A stretch of DNA of 64,000 bases from Ursus arctos (taxonomy: Eukaryota; Chordata; Mammalia; Carnivora; Ursidae), in the NCBI RefSeq assembly GCF_023065955.2, contig NW_026622997.1:19324001-19388000 (forward strand), in the 5' to 3' direction. The position numbers and the translations under genes were made by a program. The notes under the pieces were generated by a model. That model saw only the letters and a program-made list of their open reading frames with translations, had not been told where the DNA came from and made no database searches. Below, piece after piece: positions 10,690-22,390 of this stretch (within the stretch, counting starts at the first letter, position 1; each line of letters begins with the position of its first letter).

Positions 10690-11540
10690 GTTCTGTGTGT
10701 GTTGGAGGTACAGTGGGAGGTGAAGCAGGGAAGATGACCCTGAGCACATGGGCTTAATTCTGGAGATAATGAGACACAGGATGGCTTTTAGGCAAGAGGC
10801 GTTTTCCATTTGACGAGGCAACTCTGGCAGTCACAAGGAGGACTAGTTGTTGGTCGTGGCCCCATAGGAAGGCAGGAAGACCACTGGAAGCTCATGAGAC
10901 AGTTTGGATAAAATAAGATGAGGACCTGAACTGAGAGAGTATCATTGGAAGGAGAAGAAGAAGAAGCCTGGGTGGGATTTAGAAAGCAGCAATGACATGA
11001 GCTGATGAATGGCTGCGTGTTGGGGGCCTGGGGAGGGACAGCGGGAGACAGACGGAGGCACTGAGACTCAGCTGACCCCAGGTTTGTCTGTAGAGCAGCA
11101 GGAGCACAGCGGTGCTATAAATCAAAATAAACATTTCAGGAGGAAGACCAAGTTTTGAGAAAAGGTTGATCTCACTCAGTGTGGGAAACACTGAGTTGGT
11201 GGTGTTCCTAGGATCCCACAGTAGAGATGCTGACAACAGTTGAAATACCACCCTGGGATTCAAGAGAGCTGGGAGCAGGAGATGTGGAGTGGGGGGCCGT
11301 TGGTGTGTATGTGGTTTAAGTTATGGGAGAACACGTGATCATCAGAGAAGAGGTCTGAGATAATGATAGGACAAGAGGTCCCAGCCAAAACCTGACCAAG
11401 ATGAATAAAATCAGGTGGTGACTCAGGTGATGGCCGAAATCTGTAAGACCCGTTGCATTGAAGGAACGTAATGGATAAAGGCACGTTGAACTGTTTCAGC
11501 CTGGCCTTTGTGAGATTGAACACTTTGCAGGTTTAGAAAC
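10690..11540 (-). mobile_element. L2 LINE, reverse orientation
   Basis: The plus strand carries recognisable antisense L2: 'atggcttttaggcaagag', 'gcaggaagaccactggaagctcatgag', 'gatgaggacctgaact', 'aacatttcaggaggaagaccaagtttt', 'gtagagatgctga'. In the sense direction these encode the end of the L2 reverse transcriptase and the 3' untranslated part. Stops and frameshifts are frequent. Confidence 0.6.
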
Positions 11541-11685
11541 TTAACTTAATTAGTTCACCCCAAGGGGTGAGCTGATCAAGATCTTGGGGTTCGATTCAAA
11601 ACACCAAACTCAAAATAGCATTCTAAACTAGAATGGGGTTCTATTGATTCACAAGGGGGAAATGCAAAGAAGCACAAAAGTCATC

Positions 11686-12012
11686 TAAGCAGAGAAAGAC
11701 AATTATCATATGGCTTCATTCATATGTGGAACATAAGGAATAGCCCAGAAGACCACAGGGGAAGGGAGGGAAAAGTGAAGAGGGGTGGCAATCAGAGAGG
11801 GAGACAAACTATGAGAAACTATGGACTCTGGGAAACAAACTGAGGGTTTCAGAGGGGAAGGGACTGGGGGATGGGGGACCTGGGTGATGGACATTAAGGA
11901 GGGCACATGTCGTGATGAGCACTGGGTGTTACATGCTACTAATGAATCATTGAACACTACATCAAAAACTAAGGTTGTACTGTATGGTGGTTAACTGAAC
12001 ACAATAAAAAAA
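11686..12012 (+). mobile_element. Carnivore LINE-1 3' end
   Basis: It runs from 'aagcagagaaagacaattatcatatgg' to the terminal 'gtggttaactgaacacaataaaaaaaa', including 'gagcactgggtgttacatgc'. It is 5'-truncated, keeping only 3' untranslated sequence. Flanks 'aaaagtcatc' (11676-11685) and 'aaaagtcacc' (about 12010-12018) may be the target duplication. Confidence 0.85.
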
Positions 12013-12570
12013 AGTCACCAAGTACTGATTAAAGGATACAAATTCTAAACTGATTGGTTTCTGTGCTACCTTGCTTCAGGGTAGAGATAGTTCTATTAAA
12101 AAACTAGTATTTGCTGTCGTCAACAGTATTCTACAAAGGGAGTTCTATAGAATAGTGGTGTGACTGGAAGATCCCAAAAATAAGAGAGATAAAACTCAAC
12201 AAATAAGTTAAATAGGTTTGCTAAACCTTAAATCTTCCTCTTGGAGGTTCACGAAGTGTATTTGGGTTAAAAACTAATGAGGCCTAGAGTAAAACCACCT
12301 GGTAAGTCTAACCTAGTATTTCCAAATCCTTTGTCCATAGAACTCTCTCCCCTATGATACAAGCCCTCATTTCTGACCTGGCATAATCTGTTTGACTGTG
12401 GCCCCCCTTGGATGCAGAAGACGTCTCCAACTGAACATAGAGACAGACTCTTGACCTCTACCTCTCGAAGCCTTCTTTCATCTTCCCCCTTTTAGGAAGT
12501 GGTGAGTTCAGTCTCCAGTTTCTTGGTGTCTAAGTCCTGGGAGCCCCTTGCCTTTTCTAATTTTTCATGC
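12013..12570. other. Unassigned spacer
   Basis: Mixed sequence between a LINE-1 end and the (GAA)n tract. Nothing is recognised. Confidence 0.4.
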
Positions 12571-12577
12571 AGAAGAA

Positions 12578-12612
<35 letters not shown>

Positions 12613-12672
12613 AGAAGAAGAAGAAGAAGAAGAAGAAGAAGAGGAAGAGGAAGAAGAAGAAGGAGAAAGAAA
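12571..12672 (+). repeat. (GAA)n microsatellite with GGA interruptions
   Basis: About 90 nt of GAA units, with AGG variants near 12587 and 12641, grades into an A-rich end. The strand is pure purine, so it could form triplex DNA in principle. All three frames are open and read as Lys-Lys, Glu-Glu or Arg-Arg runs, which are artefacts. Confidence 0.97.
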
Positions 12673-12689
12673 AAAGAAAAGACAAAAAA

Positions 12690-13612
12690 AAAAAATCAGC
12701 ACATCCTTTTGGCACCATGAAACCATATCCCAAATCTGATCACTCTCAGCAATTCCACTTCAAAACCATCCTAGCCCACCTGTCACCATCTTCTTCCTGG
12801 ATTGTCTTAGCCACTTACCTCATCTCTCTGCTTCCACACTTGCTTTCCCTAGTTTGCTTTCCACACAACAGTGTTTTTTAAAATTTTTATTGATTTATTT
12901 GAGAGAGAGCACGAGCAGGGGTCAGCAGGCAGAGGGAGAGGGAGAAGCAGACCCCCTGCTGAGCAGGGAGCCCACTCTGAGACTTGGTCCCAGGGCCCTG
13001 GGATCATGACCTGATCTAAAAACAGACGCTTAACCAACTGAGCCACCAGGTGCCCCACACAACAGTTTTTAAAAACTTAAGTCGTGTCATTCCTCTGCTC
13101 AAGATCTTCCAATGGCAGTCATAGTAAAAGCCAAAACCCTTACGGTGGTCTAGGAGACCCTACCTGATCTGGCCCTCTATTATCCCTCTGACCTCATCTC
13201 CTACCACTTACCACTTACCTCTTCATTGTGTTCCTGTCACACTGATCTCCTGCCTCAGGGCCTTTGTGCTTGCTGTTTTCTCTGCCTAAAATGTTCTTCC
13301 TCAGACATCAGCATGGCTCACTCCCTCACTTCATTAGGGACTCTGCTCAAATGATCACTCATTAGATAGGCATTTCCTGACCATCTTATTTAAAATATAT
13401 CTCCTTTGTGTTTCTTCATAGCAGGTATCAGTATGTCGATGTGCGTGTATTTCTTTGCTACCTGCCTGCCTCTCTCCCCAAGATATAAGCTCCAAGAGAA
13501 GAGAGGAAGTTTTTATACATTCACAGCTGTATCCCCAAAGTTAGTATTCGGAAGGGTATATGGCTTGCAATAAATATTTTGTTGAAGAGCTGAATAAATA
13601 AAAAGTCCCATT
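12690..13612 (+). mobile_element. L2 LINE 3' portion with SINE inserted
   Basis: It contains the L2 sense landmarks in order: 'atctgatcac', 'gtcattcctctgctc', 'cttccaatggcagtc', 'ccctacctgatctggccc', 'ctgcctcagggcctttgtgcttgctgtt', 'aagctccaagag', 'gcaataaatattttgttgaa'. These cover the stretch encoding the C-terminal reverse transcriptase and the 3' end. The SINE at 12873-13055 splits it. Confidence 0.85.
12873..13055 (-). mobile_element. Carnivora SINE within L2
   Basis: Exact target duplication cacacaacagt (12862-12872 and 13056-13066). The SINE is younger than the L2 it interrupts. Confidence 0.97.
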
Positions 13613-13910
13613 TTCAGGTCTGCAGAATACACCTTGGGAAACTGGCTCAGACTCTTCGTGCTTTCTCTGGGCTGTCATATACAGTTGGAAAAGGCCTTCA
13701 TAAAATGGCTGCTGTAAACATAGGTTTGCAGACATGGGTCTCTTCCTTTTAAAATACACTGCACTGTGGAAAATTAAAATTGGGGGGATTTAAAATAGAC
13801 TCAAAAAGAACCAGAGTGAGTTGACCTGGAAGTCAACCAACACTTACAATTGGTTTGGGTTGAATGTCTACAGGCATCTCAAGTAGAGCTCCTAACTTTG
13901 CCTTATACTT
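13613..13910. other. Unassigned spacer
   Basis: About 300 bp between an L2 end and a SINE with no recognised content. Confidence 0.4.
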
Positions 13911-14101
13911 TTTTTTAAAAAAGATTTTATTTGAGAGAAAGCATGAGTGGAGGGAGGGGCAGAAGGAGAGGGAGAGAGAGAGGGAGAAGCAGACTCCCTG
14001 CTGAGTGGCAGAGCCCAATGCGAGACTCAATCCCAGGTCCCTGAGATCAGGACCTGAGCTGAAAGGCAGATGCTTAACCGACTGAGCCAGCCAGGAGCGC
14101 C
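13911..14101 (-). mobile_element. Carnivora SINE
   Basis: The plus strand reads TTTTAAAAAAGATTTTATTTGAGAG at the tail and ends at GCCAGCCAGGAGCGCC. The head carries an extra A (CTGAAAGGCAG). No clean target duplication is seen. Confidence 0.92.
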
Positions 14102-14225
14102 ATATTTGTTTATCTTTTTCCCTGGCTAGAATGATGGTCCAACAAGGGAGGGGGCCTTGTGTTGCTCCCTGCGTTCCCATTGCCTAAAAAGTGCCTGACA
14201 CATAGTAGGTGCTTGTTAAATACTG
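14102..14225 (+). mobile_element. L2 LINE 3' terminus
   Basis: It ends 'gcctgacacatagtaggtgcttgttaaata', the usual L2 end. It directly follows the SINE, which may have landed within this fragment. Confidence 0.7.
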
Positions 14226-15562
14226 GTCACTTTTTGGTCCTCTTTTCATGCTGCCTGGTAAAACTTATTCTTTGCTTCACGTCTTACTCACGTGATGCCT
14301 TTTCACTTATGACGCTCCCCATGTTCATCTAGAATAGTCCTTCAGGAGCCAGTGACCACGTGTCGGGTACCTACCGTGGGGCTGGGAACAGAGGGACGGG
14401 AATATGGGAAGTTTGTTTTCTGTTCCCTAATGGGCCACTGAGTCTCCAGGGAGAGCTTGTACTTAAAAGCAGGAAATGTCTCTGTACATTTTTTTCCCGA
14501 ATAGCCAAGAATAGGTAAAAGTTCTATCTGATGCTTTCTGGACTCTTGTGGATGAGAAAAACAACATGTCCCCAGTAAGTAGAAAAAATGAGCAAAAGGA
14601 GAGAGTATGACTTCAGTAAAATATCTCATGACCTACTAACGGAATTGCAAAGCAAGCCAGAGAAGTCACGCTCATGACATAAAAGACGCTGGTCTGCCCC
14701 TCACAGCCTCTCCCGCCCAGTGACAATTTGAAAGCCCATTAACCTCATCTGAACTGAGATGTAAAACAATCACCCCAAACTCCAATCTTCATAATAGCAC
14801 AGACACCACAGGTACCCCGCTGCTGCTCCAAGTTCCAAATCACCTTTAAGACATGTTTACATTCACTTTGGATGTTTTGTTCTTGACGCGCTCTCATCTT
14901 CCAGTTATGCACACCCCTGGGAAAAAGGGAAATTGTTTTTTTATGAGGAAGCTAATTTTCAACAATTAGAGTTTAGAAGAGAATCTTATAAACTTCTCTT
15001 CCTAAGCACATACCCATACCTTTGAGAGAACCCGAGCTCGTGCATACTCAGGAAAAGAACACAATATCCTGAACGAGTCCAACCTGAAAGTGCCAACAGT
15101 TTACTTTTGGTACTTAAATGTCGAGGGATATCAACATTGCAAGTGATGTAGTAAAGGTGATGGCCATCAGGTGTCTTCGTGGTCCTTGCTGACCAGGTCT
15201 GGGCCGGTTGTGGGGTAGCGATGGGAAGTCCCTCTCTGGTATAATGTAGGGTGTATTGGTAGTCACAGCTCCCCAGCCCCATCTACATTGACACGTGAGA
15301 GTGTAAAGGCAAACGTTCTTTAAATGTGGTTTCTTTTCGTATTTCTCCATAGCACTCGTGGGACGCCTTTGGTGATTGAAAGCAGAATGACTTAATATGA
15401 TTTTAACGTGCCAAGAAGCTCTTCCACCCAGACTTGACTGCCTCTGTTTTAGTACGAACCTTGTTGCAAAAATGCCAAGAGAAGGGGCTTTTCTACCCTC
15501 TCTGTATCAAGACTAAAACGTAATGGTTTAAATAGTTAAGACCAATCTCCTTCTCTTTCTCC
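14226..15562. other. Unassigned non-coding stretch
   Basis: No repeat family is recognised. Frames of up to 98 codons are open on the minus strand near 15.0-15.35 kb, two of them overlapping, with no domain. Confidence 0.4.
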
Positions 15563-15643
15563 ATATATGTATGCACACACACGTATACACATATACATAC
15601 ATATATACATATGTGTGTATAGATGTGTGTGTGTGTATATATG
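15563..15643. repeat. Compound (CA)/(TA)/(TG) microsatellite
   Basis: Alternating purine-pyrimidine sequence, switching from CACACA-rich to TATACAT to GTGTGTGT. It is likely to vary in length among individuals. Confidence 0.9.
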
Positions 15644-15744
15644 TAAAATTTTATTTTACAGAACAGTTTTAGGTTTTTACAACAAAATGGAGGGGAAGAA
15701 AATCTATATTTATGAATAACAAGAATAGTACCTTGTAGTACGTT

Positions 15745-16197
15745 CCTGGGGTTCTGTACCAAGGTCCCACAAATTGGGTGACTTCAACCAACAGACTTTT
15801 GTTCTTTCTGTATGGAGGTTAGAAGTTCCAAATGTGGCAGGACTGTGCTCCCTCTGAGAACTTTAGGGGAGAATCTGTCCTTTATCTCTTCTAGGTTCTG
15901 GTGACTGTCACCATTCCTTGACTTGTGGCCACAACACTCCAGTCTCTGCCTCCATGGTCACATTGCCTTCTCCTCTTCTCTGTTATCTGCCGATCGCTCA
16001 TTCTTACAAGGATACATCGCTGCACTGTGGCCCTGCCTGGAGAATCCAGGGTGAAATGGGGAAAATCTCTTCATTTCAAGATCCTTAATTTCATTCCATC
16101 TCCAAAGACTTTTCTTCCAAATAAGGTCCCATTCAGATGTTGTGGAGATTAGGGTATGCACATACCTTCGGGGAGGACCACTATTCAACCCCGTATA
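15745..16197 (-). mobile_element. MLT1-type LTR
   Basis: The plus strand has the reverse of MLT1: 'aaattgggtgacttcaaccaacagac', 'tggaggttagaagttcc', 'aactttaggggagaatctgtcc', 'ccaaataaggtcccattcag', 'gaggaccactattcaacccc'. It has no internal retroviral region attached. Confidence 0.75.
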
Positions 16198-16389
16198 CAT
16201 CAAATATTTATTAATCTCTGTGTGTCCCTAAAGGCAGTCTTGCCAGCAGTTTTTAAATTAGCATGCTGTCCTGAACCTTCATAAATCATAACTCCTTTGG
16301 GGACAGCTGCCAAAGATAAGACTAGATTAAAATTCTGAAAAGGAGAATGGTTTATAGAAGGACTTAGAAACTCATAATCAATAGTCGGA

Positions 16390-16620
16390 TCAGAGGCAGG
16401 AAATTAACATCGGTTAAGTATCTTCTGTCATTCACTTCCAAATGCGGTCTCATTCAATTGTCGTTACAGATCTATGATGTACTTATTTTAAACCATGCTC
16501 TGTAAATGAGGGAACGATGCTCCGAGGCTGGGCAACATCCCCAGGTCCCAGCAGCTACTAAGGGCAGAGCTGGGATTCAAAGGCCAAACCCCAGCTCATA
16601 TCTCACCGACCCTGCTTCCA
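16390..16620 (-). mobile_element. MIR SINE
   Basis: The reverse MIR order is visible: 'gttaagtatcttctgtca', 'gtctcattcaattgtc', 'tgtaaatgagggaacgatgc', 'gggcagagctgggattcaaagg'. Confidence 0.65.
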
Positions 16621-17031
16621 CTCTTGCCAGGAGAGGGGGCTTCTGGGCGCATCTGGGACCTCCGAGCCAGCTGTGTCTTCCCTCTTCGGGGGACCCCAGT
16701 GAGAAGAAGAGGGCGGAGTTCTTAGGGCTTTGACAAAAGTTGGGTCCTGGGTCCAGGGCTAATAGTTCCTGGATTTGAAATTAGGACAGGAGAGGAAAGA
16801 AAGAATTACAACAGTTTTCCTCTCTGCTGTCCACCTTTATGCACGATTGCTATCATTGTACCTCCCTAACTAGAAAACTGAACAGGAAGGAAGGCCTGAA
16901 ATATCCAGATGTGATTTTCCTGGGCAGGAGACTGAGTGAGAATGTATACAGGTATCAACATGAGAATTTTGTTATCAGTTTCTTCCTCAATGAATCAAAA
17001 CCAAAACAAAACAAAGCCCAAAAGACCATAC
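16621..17031. other. Unassigned spacer
   Basis: Nothing recognised before the GT repeat at 17032. Confidence 0.4.
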
Positions 17032-17056
17032 GTGTGTGTGTGTGTGTGTGTGTGTG
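17032..17056 (+). repeat. (GT)n microsatellite
   Basis: An uninterrupted run of 12.5 GT units. Confidence 0.97.
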
Positions 17057-18424
17057 AAAACTAATTATAACACTTTGGATTTTGAAATGAGTAAACATAC
17101 ATTGGAGGGTTAAAAAAAAAGCAAATACAACACACAAGAAGATAACACAATTTTGTTTTTTAGAAGTAACATTGAAGCATGAATCTTGAATGTCTTTTCA
17201 TTGGGTAAGGAAAGTTTTTCATTTGAACTACAAAGTGGAGAGAGAATTTCTTCCATGGTCAAATGTTCTAACTGCATTTTCCCTCTTACCTCCTCATCGT
17301 AGAGATAACTGGGTGACATCGACATCTAGCATTTGAAGATAGTGTCCTTAACAGAGGAAGGACAGTTCAACCTGCCTGAGAGGGACTTCTGTTTCATGAG
17401 AAAGTCCCTGGAAGCCCAGCCTTTAGTAAGAGCCGCATTTCCTGCTAGATGGAGGTTACATGTTTGGAATTACTGAGCAGCTTTCTCTTTGCAACAATCA
17501 TTAAGCAGAGTAGCCCATTTTTAATTAGACTTAAATGTATGAATCACTAATGGCCTAATGACACGCATGATTTAATCATCCGGCCCTTCATTTGTTCTGG
17601 AAAGCCTCGGTCTATTCCTGGGATCCTCGGTGAGGACATGTAAAGACTGTGGGAGTTACAGATTCAAGTTTTTCTATAGAATCTTGTAGGTAAAGGCACC
17701 ATCTTATTGAATGTCTTTTTACAGGCCTAATATGCTCTTAATGCCTCGAGGGGCTTGGATACCCACAAAAGGACAGCGTCCCATGGGCTGTCTTCACTAC
17801 CTTCTCCCTCACCGTCCTAGGTCCAGTCCCTAGAAATATCTCATTTTTCACCTGGATGCTTGTGGAAGTGTCAATGGAAGAGTCCATCAAGGTGCGTTTT
17901 GATAAACCATGGAAACTTCCAGGCATATTTAAATCCTATTTGTGGATTCTTCAGGAGAAAGGGCCTTTGGGAACTGGAGAGAAGATGTCGTGGTGGAATG
18001 ACAGACCTGGGGGTCATGCTTTCTGGCAGGAGCACCTCTGTGGGGAGCCTCCTCTAATTAGAAGCTGACTGAGCCAGCTGTGGCCATGACTGAAATGAAT
18101 GTTTCACACCTGGGCCATGTGAAAAGGACTCTGGTCATGCTAGCCATCCTCACACAATGTATGACCATCATCGGTGTCCACAAACCCCGAAGGAAAAAGT
18201 ACTTCATAAATAGAGTTTCTATTCCTGTGGCCTAAGGCACTCTCTCGAACCATCAAGCTGGGGCAAGCTCCGTCTCTTAGAATCTGTGGTTATTGGCTAA
18301 GATGAGGGTGTCTTCCCAAGTTGGAAAAATGGTCCTAAGACATTACCATACTTTTAACAAATATTGTATAAGCAAGTATGTCATTGAGGGGCTATTTGCA
18401 TTTAAGACCTAGATTCATTTAGTA
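17057..18424. other. Unassigned stretch with a candidate conserved non-coding block
   Basis: No repeat is recognised over 1.3 kb. Between about 17440 and 17620 lie 'gcaacaatcattaagcag', 'cccatttttaattagac', 'gaatcactaatggcctaatg' and 'catgatttaatcatccgg'. This is a dense set of homeodomain-type ATTA/TAAT cores in otherwise complex sequence. Confidence 0.35.
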
Positions 18425-18615
18425 ATAATGGTAGGTAACATTACGGAGAAGTTATCTGGTGTTAAGTTTTTCTCCCAACAACCCTATTGTGAGGTATTAT
18501 TATCCCCCTTTTACAGATGACGAAGCAGACACAGAGAGGTTAAGTGACTTGTGGAAGGTCACAGAACTGATAGGTAGCAGAGCTGGTTCCAAAGCCCATA
18601 CTCTTGACCATATGT
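18425..18615 (-). mobile_element. MIR SINE
   Basis: Well preserved reverse MIR: 'caacaaccctattgtgaggtattattatccccc', 'acagatgacgaagcagacacagagaggttaagtgac', 'ggtcacagaactgataggtagcagagctgg', read in separate blocks. Confidence 0.85.
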
Positions 18616-18653
18616 AAGGCTAAAAGTGCACATACATCATCGATGTGATTCTT

Positions 18654-18846
18654 TTTTTTTTTTTAAGATTTTATTTATTTATTCCACAGCGATAGAGACA
18701 GCCAGCGAGAGAGGGAACACAAGCAGGGGAAGTGGGAGAAGCAGGCTCACAGCGGAGGAGCCTGATGTGGGGCTCGATCCCAGAACGCCGGGATCACTCC
18801 CTGAGCCGAAGGCAGACGCTTAACGACTGCGCCACCCAGGCGCCCC
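18654..18846 (-). mobile_element. Bear-type Carnivora SINE, exact target duplication
   Basis: catcgatgtgattctt repeats without mismatch over 16 bp at 18638-18653 and 18847-18862. The body is the GACAGCCAGCGAGAGAGGG variant with few apparent changes. The copy looks recent. Confidence 0.98.
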
Positions 18847-18934
18847 CATCGATGTGATTCTTACCATTAGTTGCATGATCGATTTTGCCAAATGGACAGA
18901 GGCTTTGAACAAGGGTAGCAGGGACAGCAGGGAG

Positions 18935-19130
18935 GTACGAGAGCATAGTAGGCCAAAGCATGACCTCCTGGGTCAGACAGATATTCGCTGATACCCCGGG
19001 TCCAACACATATGGCTTTGGGAGCTTGGGCACATTACGTAATGTGTCAGGACCTCAGTCTGCTTATCTACAAAATGGGAACAGTAAGGGTACATAACTCC
19101 TAGGTTTGTGCTGGTTACATATGATAACTA
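18935..19130 (+). mobile_element. MIR SINE
   Basis: The sequence follows MIR sense order: 'cctcctgggtcagacag', 'gcttgggcacattacgtaatg', 'acctcagtctgcttatctacaaaatgggaacagtaagg'. Confidence 0.7.
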
Positions 19131-20494
19131 TGACGATACCCAATGTTTACCAAATGCTAATTTTTGTGTCAACTATAGGATGCGTGGAAGTGATTGGTTT
19201 CTCCCTTGGCTGAAGACATGTATTTACGTAACTGCTGTTATTATTATTATTTTCTTCCTACACGTTAAACCGATGTTGACAAACTTCAAGGGATCACCTG
19301 TTACTTCTTTTGGCACATTGGACCTCTGACTCATTGAGTATGATTCTCGAGAAGTCTGCCAGGGATAGAGTGTAGAAATCTCTTTTGTTATGTGCAATTT
19401 CACCTATAATTTATTTTCCGTTTTAATCTAATGCATAATTGAACACACTTTTTAGAGTATCACATTCTATACGCTTCTATTATTTTCAGCAATACTTTGT
19501 CTTTGTCAGAGGGTATTACTAAATCTAGCTAAATCTCCAACTTCCTGAGAACCTGATAAACAGGCTCATTTTTCTTCACAGATTAGTAAGAAGAAAGGAA
19601 TTCGTTTTGAATCCTGATTCTTATCTACAGTTTACAGGGAAAAATACAGTTAAAACAACTTGAAACCATACCCGTAGTTCCCTCCTGGGCAAAATGATGG
19701 GGTAACAGGGCAGCCTGTTAGGGCTACTCAAGCGCTTTTAGTAACAGACTTTATTCTAATCCACTTCACCATCCATTCTTGGCAAGAAGTACTTTCCACC
19801 TTTCAAACTGTCAGATTCTTGGGCTGAGCAAATTGGGTACAGCGTTTCGATTACGCATTCGGTTCCTCCCCAGCTTACAAAGTGATTTCACATTAGTGGC
19901 ATGATTCATCAAGGGGTGAGCCGTCCTAAGGCACAAGCCGAAATTACAGAGGCAGCCCCGATGTGTAAGCGAAAAGCACCGCAGAATTACAGATAATGAT
20001 GAAACCGGGTGAACCTGCTGTTACCTGTGTCCTGGATACAAAAGATGCTCATCTGATAGCTTGGAAAGGCTGGCATCAGCACCCCCATTTTATTGGGGGG
20101 CTTCTGTTTCTATATTTTCACATCAGGGAACCCCATTTTTTTAGTAAGCATCCCAGTAACTATAACTGTACCCCTTAAAAAAAGGTAACCAAGTTTAGGT
20201 CACTATCATCAAGCGTCAAGCATGGTCTCTTGATTGGGGTCAGCCTGAAACCAACCAGTTGGGTAACATTTGCTGTCTTCTTTCTGGTTAGTGCTTCTAA
20301 ACCCTGTTGTCTTCTTATTCCCCTTCCGGTGATCTCTCAGAGGCATTTGCTCTTGCTCCCTTTAATCAAACATCAGTAATGTGCTAGTATCTTCTTCAGG
20401 CTTTGATTCTTTCTCACTCTGTCAGAGACCACATCCTTGAAAAGGAAAAGGCTAGCAGACACGTGACAGAGAAGCAGCCGGATCAGAAGACTGG
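19131..20494. other. Unassigned non-coding stretch
   Basis: No repeat or gene is recognised. The segment at about 19850-20060 ('cattagtggcatgattcatc', 'gaaattacagaggcagc', 'agaattacagataatgatgaaacc') has the look of a conserved non-coding element. Confidence 0.35.
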
Positions 20495-20620
20495 AAGGCA
20501 GAAGATTGGATTTTAGATCTGCTGTCTAATGGGCATGTCAATCACCTGTCCACCCTGAGCCTTGGTTTCCTTATCTGTCAAATGGCTGGACTGGAGAATC
20601 TGGATTTTTATAATTTACAG
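20495..20620 (+). mobile_element. MIR SINE fragment
   Basis: It carries 'cctgagccttggtttccttatctgtcaaatggctgg', read in blocks, the best-kept part of MIR sense sequence. Confidence 0.65.
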
Positions 20621-20869
20621 GTTCATGGACCCTTAGCGACATCCACACTAGAGAAGAGGAAAACAGAATGTTAAAAAAAAAAAAAAAAACTCTGATGTTC
20701 TGGAACAGACTCTAAATTAGACTCTAAACTCATGAGGGAATGTTTAGAGGGGTTGTCACGCCATCCCTAAATATACCTCTCATCGTGGCATGGGGGTGGG
20801 GAGAAAAACAGGTGTGAAATCTGTGGCTTTTAAGTGAATGCTCATTACCTCCAGGATTCTTACCACTGT

Positions 20870-21015
20870 TCTTTGAGATATTAACCCTGATGCCCAGGTG
20901 GGGAAATTGACGACACTCAAACAACACACGTAGGACTTGCCCAAGGCCACACTGCTAGTAAGGGGCAGGGTATCCACGCTCCCTTTCTCTGTCTACCGCA
21001 AAACTGGTCCAGAGC
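20870..21015 (-). mobile_element. MIR SINE fragment
   Basis: The reverse MIR blocks 'ggtggggaaattgacgac', 'ggacttgcccaaggccacactgctagtaaggggcag' (given in parts) and 'gctccctttctctgtctacc' are present. Confidence 0.65.
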
Positions 21016-21834
21016 ATCATATTTGATTGAAAGAAAATTCCGAGCAAATTCCCGCTGTTCTAGAAGCAGGAAGTCCCAGTTGCTCTGTCTGCCATACCCC
21101 AATATTTTTTTTTAGTGTTCAAAGAGCCTGGATTTCTCTAAACTGTGGAGTGAGGCATGAAGTACATAGTTGTACTTGAGACAGTGCTAAGGGGCACATC
21201 GTACCTGGGCCAGCTTTCCCCATAGCTGAGCAGCGGATGACCCATGGGAAGGTCTTCTATTGCACTCTGTCCCTTCCCTGCTACAGTGGCCAGTGTGTCC
21301 TGATTTATCTCGGATGTCCCTGGTTGTAAAACTGGAATGCCCAGGTCCAGCGAACATCTCGGCTCTGGGCAAACTGGGATGGTTTGGTCACTCCTAATGT
21401 GTGAATTTCTGTAACTGGGAGGACGAGCCTTCTACTTCATACAAATAAATAAATCGTATTTCTGCCTGTTGAGATGTTATCTCACCAAATGTGGAGGTTA
21501 TGTTTGAGATCATCTGCAGCAAAATAGAGATGTCTGTGGAGTATGCAAAATTCATTCTGGGGCTTTGGGGCAGGAGAACTCTCAGAGAGTCACAACCTGG
21601 ATACAGCAAGAAGCCTCATGATTATTGGCTGGGAAATGCCACAGACACAGAAAAGCAATAAACAATGATTTCAGACAAGCTCCAGACGGACACTCCAAAT
21701 TGCAGAGTTGATCTGCAAACTTCTTCTTACCTGGGTAATTCTGCTGGACAAGAATTAGGCGAGTAGCCACAGAGAGCTGTTTATCTGACCAAGAACTACG
21801 GTTAATGGTTCTCCTCAGCCAACCTGGGAAAGTC
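21016..21834. other. Unassigned non-coding stretch
   Basis: Mixed single-copy-looking sequence with no recognised repeat, structure or coding signal. Confidence 0.4.
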
Positions 21835-21852
21835 AGGGAGCTAAAAATTTTT

Positions 21853-22035
21853 TTTAAAGATTTTATTTATTTATTTGACAGAGAGATAGAGAGAGAGCAC
21901 AGTAGGCAGAGCGGCAGGCAGAGGGAGAGGGAGAAGCAGGCTCTTGGCTGAGCAAGTAGCCCGACAAGGGGCTCGATCCCAGGACCCTGGGATCATGACC
22001 TGAGCCGAAGGCTCAGAGCTACACCCAGGTGCCCC
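21853..22035 (-). mobile_element. Carnivora SINE with deleted head
   Basis: agggagctaaaaattttt (21835-21852) and agggagttaaaattttt (22036-22052) flank it. In the tRNA-like head the expected 'cagatgcttaaccgactgagcc' segment is reduced to 'ctcagagcta', so the A-box region is lost. Confidence 0.95.
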
Positions 22036-22189
22036 AGGGAGTTAAAATTTTTAACTGCAAACTCTAACTTAAATGTGCATATGCAGAATGATTCGCCATG
22101 CCCTTGTTGTAATAGAAAGAAGGAACAGGGATTCCCAGAATCTGTGTAACAGAAACGAAGACCTTCTAGAGAGAAGAAAAGAGAATCGG

Positions 22190-22390
22190 CATTTCTTAGA
22201 TACCATGCCAGGCATTTTATACATACTATTTGCTTTTTTTAAGTAACCCTCCTTTTATATCACTGTTCCTGCTCCCCTCCTGTGTCTTTGGTGCAGAAGG
22301 GGAAATTGAGGCTCAGACCCAAGGAGAAGTTAAAGTCTTGGCCGAATTCATCTTGCTGTCCGACTCCATGCTTTATTCCCCATACTAACT
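22190..22390 (-). mobile_element. MIR SINE
   Basis: Reverse MIR layout: 'cttagataccatgccaggcattttatacatac', 'aaggggaaattgaggctcagac', 'tccgactccatgctttattcc', all interrupted by substitutions. Confidence 0.6.

Noticed and set aside
12499..12881. Poly-Arg, poly-Glu and poly-Lys open frames
   Set aside because: These are the three translation frames of the (GAA)n microsatellite, not proteins.
15563..15643. Spaced short repeats considered as a CRISPR-like array
   Set aside because: This is a simple CA/TA/TG microsatellite. Nothing in the window has repeat-spacer periodicity, and the host is a mammal.
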